From positions 1-64,000 of the forward strand of contig JASJBI010000037.1 of the NCBI GenBank assembly GCA_030066595.1: a stretch of 64,000 nt of DNA. The letters run 5' to 3'. A program made the translations under genes and the position numbers. How positions within the stretch are numbered: position 1 is the first letter of the stretch; every line of letters starts with the position of its first letter. The notes under the pieces were generated by a model. That model worked only from the letters and a program-made list of their open reading frames with translations, did no database searches and was not told where the DNA came from. Positions 37,982 to 47,505 of the stretch are shown here, piece by piece. The DNA is from Alphaproteobacteria bacterium. Lineage in GTDB: Bacteria; Pseudomonadota; Alphaproteobacteria; JAJFFI01.

Positions 37982-38196
37982 GGCGGGCTCATGCTCCTGC
38001 TGCTGACACGGCTACACTATCGCGTGCCGTCGGGCGGCACGCAACAGGGAGCGGGTTCGCGTAGGCTATCGACGTTCGCCCGTACCCTGTTGACGGGGAA
38101 AGAGAAGTCGGACCGCCTGACTCGACGGGTTGTTGAGCGGCCGCGACATCTGCTAGAGCACTCCCTGGTCCCAAGTCCAACTCTGCGAGGTCGCGG

Positions 38197-38505
38197 ATGC
38201 TCTCACACGCCAAACAACTGCTCCTGGTCACGGCCCTCTTCGCCCTCGCGGCGCCGGCGCAGGCCGGCATGTTCGGAGACCTGCCCGACGTCATCATTTG
38301 TAGCGTCGGCAAGTTGAAAGCGGCGGTGTACATCGACGAAGTGCGAGAAGACGGGACGGCATTCTACAAGCCGCTCGGCAACAGACCGGTCCAGCTCGAG
38401 GTCGGGCCGGACCGGGTCGTGCGCAAGGAAAACCTGCCGAGCTGCAACGACGTCACGCTGGACGAGCTGCGCAAACAGGGCCGCGCCTTCGACCTCGTGA
38501 AGTAA
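38197..38505 (+). CDS. Small exported protein of unknown function
   Basis: A 102-residue protein with a clean signal peptide (cleavage after APAQA, about residue 23), leaving a mature domain of about 79 residues with two Cys (IICSVGK and LPSCNDV) that could form a disulfide. I do not recognise the family. It is divergent from the MlaF-like gene across 215 bp and convergent with the first RND operon, separated from it by a palindromic repeat. Confidence 0.65.
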   Translation: MLSHAKQLLLVTALFALAAPAQAGMFGDLPDVIICSVGKLKAAVYIDEVREDGTAFYKPLGNRPVQLEVGPDRVVRKENLPSCNDVTLDELRKQGRAFDLVK

Positions 38506-38542
38506 CTGCGCGGCACGGGTGCGCCCGCGCACCTCGTCCGTC

Positions 38543-38613
38543 GAGACGCCGCCTTCATCCTGAGGGGGCCTGTAAGGCCGTCTCGAAGGAGAAGGCGGCT
38601 CCTTAGGATGAAG
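38543..38613. repeat. REP-like palindromic element
   Basis: CTTCATCCTGAGG (38553-38565) and CCTTAGGATGAAG (38601-38613) form an outer stem with one mismatch, enclosing a central hairpin GGCCT-GTA-AGGCC (38567-38579) and further partly complementary segments GAGACGCCGCC and AAGGCGGC. Extragenic palindromes with the core CTTCATCCTGAGG are common in alphaproteobacterial genomes. It lies between the convergent ends of the exported protein and the RND permease and could limit read-through. Confidence 0.6.
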
Positions 38614-38638
38614 TGCGCGGGTGAGGCTACGCACAGCT

Positions 38639-41600
38639 CTATGCCGTCGCGGGTGCTGCGGCGGCGGTCGAAGGTTCATCTGGGATCTTCAGGTTGTAGA
38701 GCGTCGCATAGAGCGTCGGCGCCAGCACCATGGTCAGGATCGTACCGAAGGCGAGGCCGCCCATGATGGTCGCCGCCATGGCCACCCAGAAGACATCCTG
38801 CAAGAGCGGAATGACGCCGAGCACCGTGGTCGCCGCGGCGAGCGCTACGGGACGCACGCGCGAGATGGCGGCATCGATCATCGCCTGATAGCGGTCCTTG
38901 CCCTCCTTGAGCTCCTCTTCGACCTGATCGAACAGGACGATGGCGTTCTTCATCATCATGCCGATCAGGCTCATGCCCCCCAGGAGCGCCATGAATCCGA
39001 ACGGTGTGTTCGTGAGCAGCAGGCTCCAGGTGACGCCGATGATGGCGAAGGGAACCGTGAGGACGATGATCAGCGGCGGGCGCACCTGGTTGTAGAGCGC
39101 CACCAATATCAGGAGCATCACCGCGATCATCGGGATGACCCCGGGGATCAACGCCGTCTGAGAATCGACCGTATCCTCCCACTCACCGCCCCAGTCCCAG
39201 CGGTAGCCAGGCGGCATCTTGATCGCCTCGAGCTGGGCCAGGACGTCGTTCCGCAACTCGGGAAGCGTCGCGCCGGGGATGGGATTGGCCTGCACCTTGA
39301 CGGCCCGGCGCCGGTCGCGCCGGCGAATTGTCGGATCTTCCCACTGGGTCACGATGCCTCTTGTGACCTGCGCGAGCGGAATGGGGTCGGTCGCCAGCGG
39401 CGGCCGCACCTGCAACAGGGGCAGGCCGTTCAGGTTCCTCCGTTCCTCTTCGACGTGGCGCAGGACGATCGGGATCAGATGGTCCCGCTCGCGATAGAGG
39501 CCGACCTGGCGGCCGTCGAAGGCGCGCTTGGAGGCCCGGGCAATATCGTCGCGCGTCACCGCGGACCAGCGGCCGCGCTCCTGGCTGTATTCGGGCACGA
39601 CCTTCTGCACGCGTTCGACCCAGTCGGTGCGCGAATAGGCCGTCAACGGGCTTTGCTCCATTACGGAGATGAACTCTCCGGCCAGGTTGCGCAGGACGCC
39701 GGGATCGGCCACGGCCGGGCCGCTCACGCGGATCTCGAACTTCCAGGTCTTGCTCGGCCCGACGTCGTACTTGCGGAGCGGGATCAGGAAATCCGGGTAG
39801 GTTTCTTTGAACCAGGGCTCAAGATCCGCCATGATGGCGTCGATTTCCTTGAAGTCCTTCACGTTGACGACGAGCTGCGCGTAACTCCCGTTCGGGTCCT
39901 CGGGCTCGACCGGCAGGTAGAAGCGTGGCGGTCCCTGTCCGACAAAGCTTGCGACGCTCTCGACCCGCTCGTCGGCCATGAGCTTCTTCTCGGCCAGGCG
40001 GAGCTGCTCGCCGAGGGTTTCGATGCGTGTGCTCTGCGGCGCCCGGAAGTCGATCATGAACTTCGTCATGGACGATGCCGGAAAGAACATCTGGGTCACC
40101 TGCCCGAACCCGATAAAGGACACAACTAGAAGCGCCACCATGCCGCCGAGGGTAAAGACGCGATAGCGCATGGCGCCGATCAGAAGCTGGCGATACTTCC
40201 GGTAGAACCCGCCGCCATAGGGATCGGCCTGGGCGCCTTTCTTCGGCTCGGGCAGCATGTCGATGCACTGGACCGGGGTCAGCGTCAGGGACACCACCCA
40301 GCTGATGATGAGCGAGATCGCCACCACGATCATCAGCGCCTGGCAGTATTCGCCGGTGCTCTCGGGCGATGCGGAGATCGGAAAAAAGGCCATCACCGCG
40401 ATCACCGTCGCGCCCAAGAGCGGCATGGCCGGCTTGGACGCGGCCTCCACCGCCGCCTTCACACGGTCCATCCCCTGCTGCATGCGGACCGCGGCGCCGT
40501 CGGCAACGACGATCGAGTTGTCGACCATCATGCCGAGCGCGATGACCAGGGCGCCCAGCGACATCCGGTGCAGGTCGATCCCCATGATCGACATCACGAT
40601 GAAGGTGCCGAGAACGGTCGCGACCAGGCCGCAGCCGATGATCAGGCCCATGCGCCAGCCCATGAAGAGCGTGAGCACGACAAGGACAATGAGGACCGCT
40701 TCAATGAAGTTGGTGACGAAGCTGTCGACCGCCGCGTCGACGATGTCCGATTGCCAATGCACCCGAAAGACCTCGATCCCGACCGGCATCAAGGGGACGA
40801 GCTCCTCGAGCTTCTCGTCGATGGCTTGTCCCACCGTGACGATGTTGACGCCCGGGCGGTTGGTGATGGAAATGCCGATGGCGGGCACGCCGTTGTACCG
40901 CATCAAGGCGGGCGGCGGTTCGGCATGGCCACGGCGGATCGTGCCGATGTCCCGGATGCGGATGAGCTCGTACCCGGTCGATGTCTCCTTCCCCCGGTGG
41001 GTGCTTTGCAAGCTGTCCGTCAAGGTGGGACGGACGATCAGGTCGCCGATGTCCTCGGGCGATCGGAAGGCCCCGGTGGGTGCGATCCTGAAGCGCTTGC
41101 TCTGCAGGTTCACCTTTCCGGCGTCCACCACCATGTTCTGCTGTTGCAGCGTATTCTCGATGCTCTCGTCGCTGAGCCCGAGCTGGGCGAGCTGCGACTG
41201 CCTGACGTCGAGATAGATGACCTTGGGCTGAACACCCCACAAATCTGCGCGGGCCACGCCCTTGACGAGAACCAGCTCTTTTCTGAGCGCCTTGGTGAAT
41301 TCCTCGAGCTGCGCCGGAGAGAAGCCGTCGCCGACGACGGCAAGCTGAAATCCGTAGACGTCGCCGAAATCGTCGAAGATTTGCGGGCGGCCGGCGCCCG
41401 GCGGCAGCTCCGCCTCCACCTCGCGCACCCTCCGGCGCATCTCGTCCCAGACCTGAGGCAGCTTGTCGCTCCAGTAATTCGGCAAGATCTGGAGCTTGAT
41501 CTCCGAGGTGCCGTCCCACGAGCTGGATTCGACGAACTTGAGCTGCTTGAGCTCCTGAAGCTTGGTCTCGATGCGGTCGGTAACTTCGAGCTCCACCTCC

Positions 41601-41770
41601 GCAGGGCTGGCGCCGGGATATTGGGTGATGATCTTCGCGTCCTTGACCGTGAAGTTCGGATCCTCGAGCTGCCCCAGAGAATCGAAAGCCGCCACCCCGC
41701 CCAAGACAAGAAGCAGCGCGGCGAAATAGGTGACAAGCTTCTTCTCGACAGCAAATTGGGCGATGCTCAT
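38639..41770 (-). CDS. RND efflux transporter permease, copy 1
   Basis: A 1043-residue inner-membrane proton-driven exporter of the AcrB/MexB superfamily with 12 helices and two large periplasmic loops. The start MSIAQFAVEKKLVTYF is chosen because it overlaps the adaptor stop by 4 bp (ATGA). Helix 4 reads ALGMMVDNSIVVADGAA, keeping the first of the AcrB Asp pair and having Asn at the second, as in many non-AcrB RND pumps. The ending IPLLQDVFWVAMAATIMGGL is typical. No TolC-like outer-membrane gene is adjacent. It is paralogous to 43075-46251. Confidence 0.93.
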   Translation of the reverse strand: MSIAQFAVEKKLVTYFAALLLVLGGVAAFDSLGQLEDPNFTVKDAKIITQYPGASPAEVELEVTDRIETKLQELKQLKFVESSSWDGTSEIKLQILPNYWSDKLPQVWDEMRRRVREVEAELPPGAGRPQIFDDFGDVYGFQLAVVGDGFSPAQLEEFTKALRKELVLVKGVARADLWGVQPKVIYLDVRQSQLAQLGLSDESIENTLQQQNMVVDAGKVNLQSKRFRIAPTGAFRSPEDIGDLIVRPTLTDSLQSTHRGKETSTGYELIRIRDIGTIRRGHAEPPPALMRYNGVPAIGISITNRPGVNIVTVGQAIDEKLEELVPLMPVGIEVFRVHWQSDIVDAAVDSFVTNFIEAVLIVLVVLTLFMGWRMGLIIGCGLVATVLGTFIVMSIMGIDLHRMSLGALVIALGMMVDNSIVVADGAAVRMQQGMDRVKAAVEAASKPAMPLLGATVIAVMAFFPISASPESTGEYCQALMIVVAISLIISWVVSLTLTPVQCIDMLPEPKKGAQADPYGGGFYRKYRQLLIGAMRYRVFTLGGMVALLVVSFIGFGQVTQMFFPASSMTKFMIDFRAPQSTRIETLGEQLRLAEKKLMADERVESVASFVGQGPPRFYLPVEPEDPNGSYAQLVVNVKDFKEIDAIMADLEPWFKETYPDFLIPLRKYDVGPSKTWKFEIRVSGPAVADPGVLRNLAGEFISVMEQSPLTAYSRTDWVERVQKVVPEYSQERGRWSAVTRDDIARASKRAFDGRQVGLYRERDHLIPIVLRHVEEERRNLNGLPLLQVRPPLATDPIPLAQVTRGIVTQWEDPTIRRRDRRRAVKVQANPIPGATLPELRNDVLAQLEAIKMPPGYRWDWGGEWEDTVDSQTALIPGVIPMIAVMLLILVALYNQVRPPLIIVLTVPFAIIGVTWSLLLTNTPFGFMALLGGMSLIGMMMKNAIVLFDQVEEELKEGKDRYQAMIDAAISRVRPVALAAATTVLGVIPLLQDVFWVAMAATIMGGLAFGTILTMVLAPTLYATLYNLKIPDEPSTAAAAPATA

Positions 41771-42888
41771 TGCGGCACCTCGGCGCTGTCCAAGATCTCG
41801 ACCTTCTGGCCCTCTTTCAGGAAATGCGCCCCAGCCACGGCGATCCACTCGCCAGCCTTGAGGCCCTTCTTGACTGGAACGCCCGTGTCCTGCAAAGCAT
41901 CGATGACGATCTCGCGGCGGCTCACCGTCTTGGCCTGCTCGTCGATCACCCAGACGTAGCTCTTCTGGTCTTGCTCGGTCGAAAACACCGCGGTCACAGG
42001 GATCATGATTGCGGCGAACTCTCCTTCCTGGCCCGGAAGTTCGGCTTCACCGGTGAGCTTGCCGGCCATGCCCGGCAGGATCTTGAAATCCTTGGGCTGG
42101 TCCATGATCACGTTCAAGGGAAAGGTTCGCGTGGTGAGGGACGCCTCGGTCCCGATCTCCTTGATTTGCGCCGGGATTTCCTTGTCCGGAAAAGCGTCGA
42201 AGACGACGCGGATGTTCCTGGCGTAGGGCGCGTAGCTGATGATGCTCTCGGGCAGCTGGACCACCATCTCGATCTTGGACGTGTCGAGCACGCGCACGAT
42301 GCGCTGCTTTGCTTGAACGGATTCGAAGTTCTCCACATAGGTGGCGACCACCCGGCCGTCGAACGGCGCCCTGAGCGTGGTGTAGCCGAGCTGGTTGCGG
42401 GCTTCACTGAGCGACCCCTCGAGCGAGCGCACACTGGCGGCGGCCCTGTCGCGCCGTTCGCGCGCCTGGTCGACCAGTTGCTCGCTGGTTGCGCCCGGAT
42501 CCTCGCGGAGGATCCTCTCCTGCCGCTGGAAGTCGGCCTCGCCGCGCTGGAGCGCCGCTTTGGCCTCCCCGAGCTGGCCTTCGACCCGCTGCACGTTCGC
42601 CTCGAAGTCGGCGGGGTCGATCTTCGCGACCACGTCGCCCTCATTGACGTCGTCGCCGACGAAGACGGGCCGCGCGATCAAGGGACCGGCGACCCGGAAG
42701 GACAGTTCCACCTCGCGCGTCGCCTTGGCCCGGCCGGGAAACCATTCGTTGTTGGCACTGCCGGGCGTGCGCACCTTCATGGCGAGCACGGGCCGGACGA
42801 CCTCTGCGACCTGTTTCTCCTCCTCGCAGGCCAGCAGCGCAACCGGCAGACCCAATAGCAAAAGAAGCTTCGCCGTTCGACGGACCAT
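41767..42888 (-). CDS. RND periplasmic adaptor lipoprotein, copy 1
   Basis: A 373-residue membrane-fusion protein with a lipoprotein signal (lipobox ALLAC, about residue 21), a lipoyl/hairpin region with FVGDDVNEGDVVAKIDPADF (about 78-97) and an alpha-helical hairpin (about 98-165), then beta-barrel and membrane-proximal domains. It should link the permease to an outer-membrane channel. It is the first gene of a two-gene operon. A 5' leader of about 100 bp is shared with the second operon. Confidence 0.92.
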   Translation of the reverse strand: MVRRTAKLLLLLGLPVALLACEEEKQVAEVVRPVLAMKVRTPGSANNEWFPGRAKATREVELSFRVAGPLIARPVFVGDDVNEGDVVAKIDPADFEANVQRVEGQLGEAKAALQRGEADFQRQERILREDPGATSEQLVDQARERRDRAAASVRSLEGSLSEARNQLGYTTLRAPFDGRVVATYVENFESVQAKQRIVRVLDTSKIEMVVQLPESIISYAPYARNIRVVFDAFPDKEIPAQIKEIGTEASLTTRTFPLNVIMDQPKDFKILPGMAGKLTGEAELPGQEGEFAAIMIPVTAVFSTEQDQKSYVWVIDEQAKTVSRREIVIDALQDTGVPVKKGLKAGEWIAVAGAHFLKEGQKVEILDSAEVPQ

Positions 42889-42973
42889 CTGTTCTTCCCC
42901 CTCGCGAAAGCGTCGTGGCCAAGCCTAGGGACGCTTGAAGGGAGGAGCGTTCCACAGATCGTTTGCGCTGTAT

Positions 42974-42991
42974 ACTGTACAAATTAGCAGG
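42974..42991 (-). promoter_or_regulatory. Leader motif shared by both RND operons, site 1
   Basis: ACTGTACAAATTAGCAGG matches the site at 47454-47471 at 17 of 18 bases, at a nearly equal distance (about 86 bp) upstream of the adaptor start. A second conserved block (CCCCTCGCGAAA, then GGCCAAGCC) lies between motif and start in both. It may be a regulator site or promoter, or simply shared ancestry. Confidence 0.5.
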
Positions 42992-43074
42992 TCTGGCAGG
43001 GGTCTAGCGGCCCGGCGTGGCCTGCCCATGGCCGGACGCACGGGTCCGCTAGAGATCTTTGCGACGCCCCGATC

Positions 43075-46000
43075 TCAGGCGGCTTTCGGCGACGGAATCC
43101 GGTGCAGGGTCGCGTAGAAGACCGGGATCAAGACCATGGTCAGGATGGTCCCGAAGGTCAGGCCGGCCATGATGGTCATCGCCATGGAGATCCAGAAGGC
43201 ATCGGTCAGCAGCGGGACCACGCCCAGGATCGTCGTCGCCGCCCCCAGCACCACCGGACGGAGGCGGGAAACGCCCGCGGCGACTGTCGCGTCATAGGGA
43301 GCCTGGCCCGCGGCCTTGTTGGCGTTGATCTCGTCGATCAGGACGATGGCGTTCTTGATCATCAGCCCGACCAGACTCATGGCGCCGAGCAGCGCCATGA
43401 AGCCGAAGGGCGTCTGCGTCGGCAACAGGATCGCCGTGATCCCGATGATGGCGAAGGGCACGACGAGCAGGATGACCAAGGGCGGCCGGATCGCGTTGAA
43501 CAAGGCCACCATGATGACCACGATCACCACCGCCGCGGGGACCATCCCGGGAATGAGCGATTTCTGGGCGGTCACCGTGCTGTCGACCTCGCCGTCCCAG
43601 AACAGGCTGTAGCCGGGCGGCAGCTCGATGGCCTCGATCTTGTCGATCACGCTGGCGCGCATCGTCGGAAAGGTGACCCCGTCGGGCGACGCCTGGACGG
43701 CCGCTTGCCGGCGCCGCTGAAACCGGACGATGATCGGATCTTCCCATTCGACCCCGATGTCGTCGGTCACCTGTCCCAGCGGGATCGTCTTGGTGCCCAA
43801 CAAGGGATGCACCTGCACCACGTCCAGCTCGCCCGGCGCGCGGCGGCGCTCTTCCTCGGTGTTGCGGGCGATGATGGGATAGAGGGTATCGCCCTCGCGA
43901 TAGAGGCCGACGGGCGTGCCGTCATAAGCCCGTTGCGTGGCGACGGCAATGTCCTTGCGGGACACGGACGACCAACGGGCCCGCTCCTGCGCATAGTAGG
44001 CCACGACTTTCTGCGTGCGCTGGCGCATGTCGGTGCGCACATGCTTGGCGTAGGGGCTTTCCTCCAAGATCGCCATCACCTCCCCGGCGAGGCGGCGCAG
44101 CGTGCCCAGATCCGCCTCCGCCGGGCCACTGATGCGCAGCTCGAACGGCCAGTCGTCGCCGGGGCCGACGGTGTACTTGCGCACCCGCATCAAGGCCTGC
44201 GGAAAGGCCTCGTTCGTCCACGCCTCCATCTCGGTGTACAGGCCGTCGACATCCTCGAAGCTGTGGGTGTTGACGATGATCTGGGCGTACTCGGGATAGG
44301 GAAACTCGGGGTCGACCGGCAGATAGAACCGGGGTCCGCCCATACCGATGAAGGTCCCGACGCTCCTCACCCTCGGATCGTCCTTGAGTCTTTCTTCGAT
44401 GGCCCGGACATCCTCGGACACGACCTGAATCGGCGTGCCCTGCGGGCCCCAGTAATCGATGCGGAACTGCGCGCGGGTGGAATCGGGGAAGAACTGCTGG
44501 GGAATACCCTGGAAGCCGACGATGGCGGCGACCAGCAGGGCCGTCATGGCGCCGATCGTCGCGAACCGATGACGGATGCAGCCCTCCAAGACGCGCCGGT
44601 AGAAGCGGAAGAAGGGCGTGTCAAAGGGGTCGGCCTCAGCTTCCCCGGCCTTCCTCGGCGGGGGTGGTTTCAGCAGGCCGATGCAGTTCAGGGGCGTCAC
44701 CGTCATGGCGACCAGCCAGCTCAGCAGCAGCGAGACGCCGACGACGATGAACAACGTTCGTGCGTACTCGCCGGTATCCGCCTTCGCCGCGAAGATGGCA
44801 TAGAAGGCCATGGCGGCGACGATGGTCGCCCCGAGCAGGGCAATGCTGGGCTTGCTGGCCGCCTCGATGGCGGCCTCGATCGGCTTCTTGCCGCGGGCCA
44901 TTCCCACCGCCGAGTTGTCGGCGACGACAATGGCGTTGTCGACCATCATGCCGAGCGCGATCACGAAGGCGCCGAGAGAGACGCGCTGCAGATCGATGGC
45001 CATGCCCTTCATTACGATGATGGTGCCGAGAATCGTCAGGACGAGCGCCCAGCCGATGATCACCGCCATGCGCCAGCCCATCGCCAGGAACAGGACCACG
45101 AGCACGATGACCACCGCCGCGACCAGATTGAGGATGAAGCCGCCGATGGACTCTTCCACCAGTTCCGACTGCCAGACGAACCGCTCTACCTCGATGCCCG
45201 CCGGCAGCAGGGGGAGAAGCTCCGCGAGGCGGGCATCGATGTTTTTGCCGGTCTGCACGATGTTGCCACCGGTGATGTTGGCGATCTGGATCGCCAGCGC
45301 CGGCTGACCGTTGAACCGCATCATCTGGATGGGCGGCTCGAGATACCCCTGGCGGACGGTGGCGACGTCCTTGACCCGGATGAGCTCGCCGGCGCGCGCG
45401 CGGGCGCGGCTGCTCGATACCGCCGCGCCAACCGGCCGGCTGGCTTCGACGGCGCTGCCATAGGGGGCAAGTTGCACCCCGACTTGGGACGCGACGTCCA
45501 GGAGCGAGCGGCGGATCACCAACTCGCCGATCTCCTCGGGCGAGCCGAACTCGCCGGTCGTCTCGACGCGCAGCCGCTTGCCGGGCACTTCGATCGAGCC
45601 CCCGTCCACCACCATGTTCTGGGCGGCCAAGGTCGCGATGATGTCCTCGCTGCTGACCTGCAGCTCGGCAAGCTGGGGTTCTGAGATGTCCAGATAGATG
45701 ACCTTGGGCTGCACGCCCCACAGATCGGCGCGGGAGACGCCGGGGACGACGCTGAGCTCTTTTCTGAGCGCCTTGGCGTACTCCTCGAGCTCCGCATAGC
45801 TGTAGCCGTCGCCGGTCATGGCCAACACGAACCCGAAGACGAAGCTGAAGTCGTCCGAGACCTGGGGCTTCATGGCGCCGGGCGGCAGCTCCGGCGTGAT
45901 GTCGCGGATTTTCTTGCGCATCTCGTCCCAGACCTGCGGCAGCCGGTCGGCCCAGTACTCCTGCTTCATGTCCACCTTGATGATGGAAAGGCCGGCCTTG

Positions 46001-46251
46001 GAATACGAGATCAGATAGCGGAGCTGCGGCATCTCCTGGATCGCCGTCTCGATGCGGTCGGTGACCTCGAGCTCCACCTCCCGGGGGCTGGCGCCCGGAT
46101 ATTGGGTGATGATCACCCCCGTCTTGACGGTGAAATCCGGGTCTTCGAGCTGCCCAAGCGCGAAGTAGCTGTAGATCCCGCCGACGAAGATGAGAAAGAC
46201 AAGGAAGTTCGTGAGGACACTGTTGTCGACGGCGAACTTGGTCAGATTCAT
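43075..46251 (-). CDS. RND efflux transporter permease, copy 2
   Basis: A 1058-residue RND exporter with 12 helices. The start MNLTKFAVDNSVLTNFL overlaps the adaptor stop by 4 bp; a longer in-frame start lies inside the adaptor gene. Helix 4 reads ALGMMVDNAIVVADNSA. It aligns along its whole length with copy 1 (for example both carry QLEDPDF near residue 36, QYPGASP near 50 and DLWGVQPKVIYLD near 183). Compared with copy 1 it has an insertion near residue 250 (ASRPVGAAVSSSRARARAG). It is paired with the adaptor at 46248. Confidence 0.93.
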   Translation of the reverse strand: MNLTKFAVDNSVLTNFLVFLIFVGGIYSYFALGQLEDPDFTVKTGVIITQYPGASPREVELEVTDRIETAIQEMPQLRYLISYSKAGLSIIKVDMKQEYWADRLPQVWDEMRKKIRDITPELPPGAMKPQVSDDFSFVFGFVLAMTGDGYSYAELEEYAKALRKELSVVPGVSRADLWGVQPKVIYLDISEPQLAELQVSSEDIIATLAAQNMVVDGGSIEVPGKRLRVETTGEFGSPEEIGELVIRRSLLDVASQVGVQLAPYGSAVEASRPVGAAVSSSRARARAGELIRVKDVATVRQGYLEPPIQMMRFNGQPALAIQIANITGGNIVQTGKNIDARLAELLPLLPAGIEVERFVWQSELVEESIGGFILNLVAAVVIVLVVLFLAMGWRMAVIIGWALVLTILGTIIVMKGMAIDLQRVSLGAFVIALGMMVDNAIVVADNSAVGMARGKKPIEAAIEAASKPSIALLGATIVAAMAFYAIFAAKADTGEYARTLFIVVGVSLLLSWLVAMTVTPLNCIGLLKPPPPRKAGEAEADPFDTPFFRFYRRVLEGCIRHRFATIGAMTALLVAAIVGFQGIPQQFFPDSTRAQFRIDYWGPQGTPIQVVSEDVRAIEERLKDDPRVRSVGTFIGMGGPRFYLPVDPEFPYPEYAQIIVNTHSFEDVDGLYTEMEAWTNEAFPQALMRVRKYTVGPGDDWPFELRISGPAEADLGTLRRLAGEVMAILEESPYAKHVRTDMRQRTQKVVAYYAQERARWSSVSRKDIAVATQRAYDGTPVGLYREGDTLYPIIARNTEEERRRAPGELDVVQVHPLLGTKTIPLGQVTDDIGVEWEDPIIVRFQRRRQAAVQASPDGVTFPTMRASVIDKIEAIELPPGYSLFWDGEVDSTVTAQKSLIPGMVPAAVVIVVIMVALFNAIRPPLVILLVVPFAIIGITAILLPTQTPFGFMALLGAMSLVGLMIKNAIVLIDEINANKAAGQAPYDATVAAGVSRLRPVVLGAATTILGVVPLLTDAFWISMAMTIMAGLTFGTILTMVLIPVFYATLHRIPSPKAA

Positions 46252-47369
46252 GACGCGCCCCCCGACTTGGCGGCGATCAGCGTGACCTTCTGGCCGTCCC
46301 TCAACGAGTTCACGCCCTTGAAGACGATCCACTCGCCGGCCTCCAGCCCCGACTTGACCAAGACGCCGAAGGCGGTGAGCCGGTCGACCTGCACTTCCCG
46401 GCGGCTGAGCGTCTTGCTGCCTTCGTTCAGCACCCAGACATAGGACTTGCCCGTGTCGTCGGGCGAGAAGACGGCCGTCGCGGGCACGTTGATCCCCACT
46501 TCCTTGGCGCTTTCGGGCAGCTTCGCCGCTATGGAGGCCTTGCCCGCCATGCCGGGCAGGATTTCCGCGCCCTCGGGCTGCGGCATGCGCAGCACGACCG
46601 GATAGGTTCGCGTGGCCTGGGACGCTTCCTTGCTGATCTCCTTGACCTTGCCCTCGACCTCTACGCCGGGCAAAGCATCGAACTGGACCTTGACCGACTG
46701 AACATAAGGCGCGTAGCCGATCAGGCTCTCGGGGACGTAAATGGTGAATTCGACGCTCGAGTTGTCGAGCAGGCGCAGGATCGGCTGTTGCGCCTGCACG
46801 TACTCGAAGTTCTCGACATAGGTGCTGACGATGAGCCCATCGTAGGGCGCGATCAGATTGGTATAGCCCAGATCGTCGGATGCGGCAGCGACCTGCGCCT
46901 CGAACGCCTTGATACTGGCGCGCGCGCTATCCCGCACCTGGCGCACCTGGTCCAGGGCCGCTTCGCTGGCCGCACCGGGATCCGTCCTCCGGATCTGGAC
47001 AATGCGTTCGAAATCCGCCTGCGCCCGGACCAGACGCGCCCTTTCGCGCTCCAGCTGGCCTTCGGCGTTTTGCAGGGCAACCTCGAAGTCGCGCGGATCG
47101 ATCCGCGCCAGCACGTCGCCCCGCTTGACTTGGTCACCCACATTAGCCGGGCGCGCGATCAGTGGCCCGGCCACGCGGAAGGACAGGTTGACCTCGCCGC
47201 TGGCTTTGGCACGGCCGGGAAAGTTGGTCTTCACGAGGGACGAAACATCCCCCACTTTGATGGCGAAGACCGGCCGGACGATTTCCTCAGCGACCTTCTC
47301 CTCTTCGCAGCCCGCCAGCGCGACCGGCAAGCAGAGCAGCAAGAGCAGCGTTGCCCTTCGACTTGTCAT
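46248..47369 (-). CDS. RND periplasmic adaptor lipoprotein, copy 2
   Basis: The ATG at 47367-47369 gives 373 residues, the same as copy 1, with a lipoprotein signal MTSRRATLLLLLCLPVALAG and Cys 21. The following EEEKVAEEIVRPVFAIKV parallels EEEKQVAEVVRPVLAMKV of copy 1. The lipoyl-hairpin NVGDQVKRGDVLARIDPRDF and later FPGRAKASGEVNLSFRVAGP are diagnostic of AcrA/HlyD-type adaptors. An in-frame start at 47462 would add an Arg-rich stretch without signal features and was not chosen. It is the first gene of the second RND operon. Confidence 0.92.
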   Translation of the reverse strand: MTSRRATLLLLLCLPVALAGCEEEKVAEEIVRPVFAIKVGDVSSLVKTNFPGRAKASGEVNLSFRVAGPLIARPANVGDQVKRGDVLARIDPRDFEVALQNAEGQLERERARLVRAQADFERIVQIRRTDPGAASEAALDQVRQVRDSARASIKAFEAQVAAASDDLGYTNLIAPYDGLIVSTYVENFEYVQAQQPILRLLDNSSVEFTIYVPESLIGYAPYVQSVKVQFDALPGVEVEGKVKEISKEASQATRTYPVVLRMPQPEGAEILPGMAGKASIAAKLPESAKEVGINVPATAVFSPDDTGKSYVWVLNEGSKTLSRREVQVDRLTAFGVLVKSGLEAGEWIVFKGVNSLRDGQKVTLIAAKSGGAS

Positions 47370-47453
47370 TTCGATTACCCCTCGCGAAATCGCCGCGGCC
47401 AAGCCGCGCGGGCCGCGGCGGCCGCAGCGAACCACAGAACCGGATCGATGGAA

Positions 47454-47471
47454 ACTGTACAAATTGGCAGG
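47454..47471 (-). promoter_or_regulatory. Leader motif shared by both RND operons, site 2
   Basis: ACTGTACAAATTGGCAGG is the second copy of the motif described at 42974-42991, about 85 bp upstream of the adaptor start at 47369. TGTACA in its centre is self-complementary, as often seen in regulator sites. Confidence 0.5.
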
Positions 47472-47505
47472 GGGTCGCAGGGCCGGCCGCGCCCCTCAGG
47501 CAAGG

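Noticed and set aside
38154-38163. TAGAGCACTC resembles the first ten bases of the MITE terminal repeat
   Set aside because: Similarity stops after ten bases, there is no matching second end or element interior, and the site is short enough to be chance.
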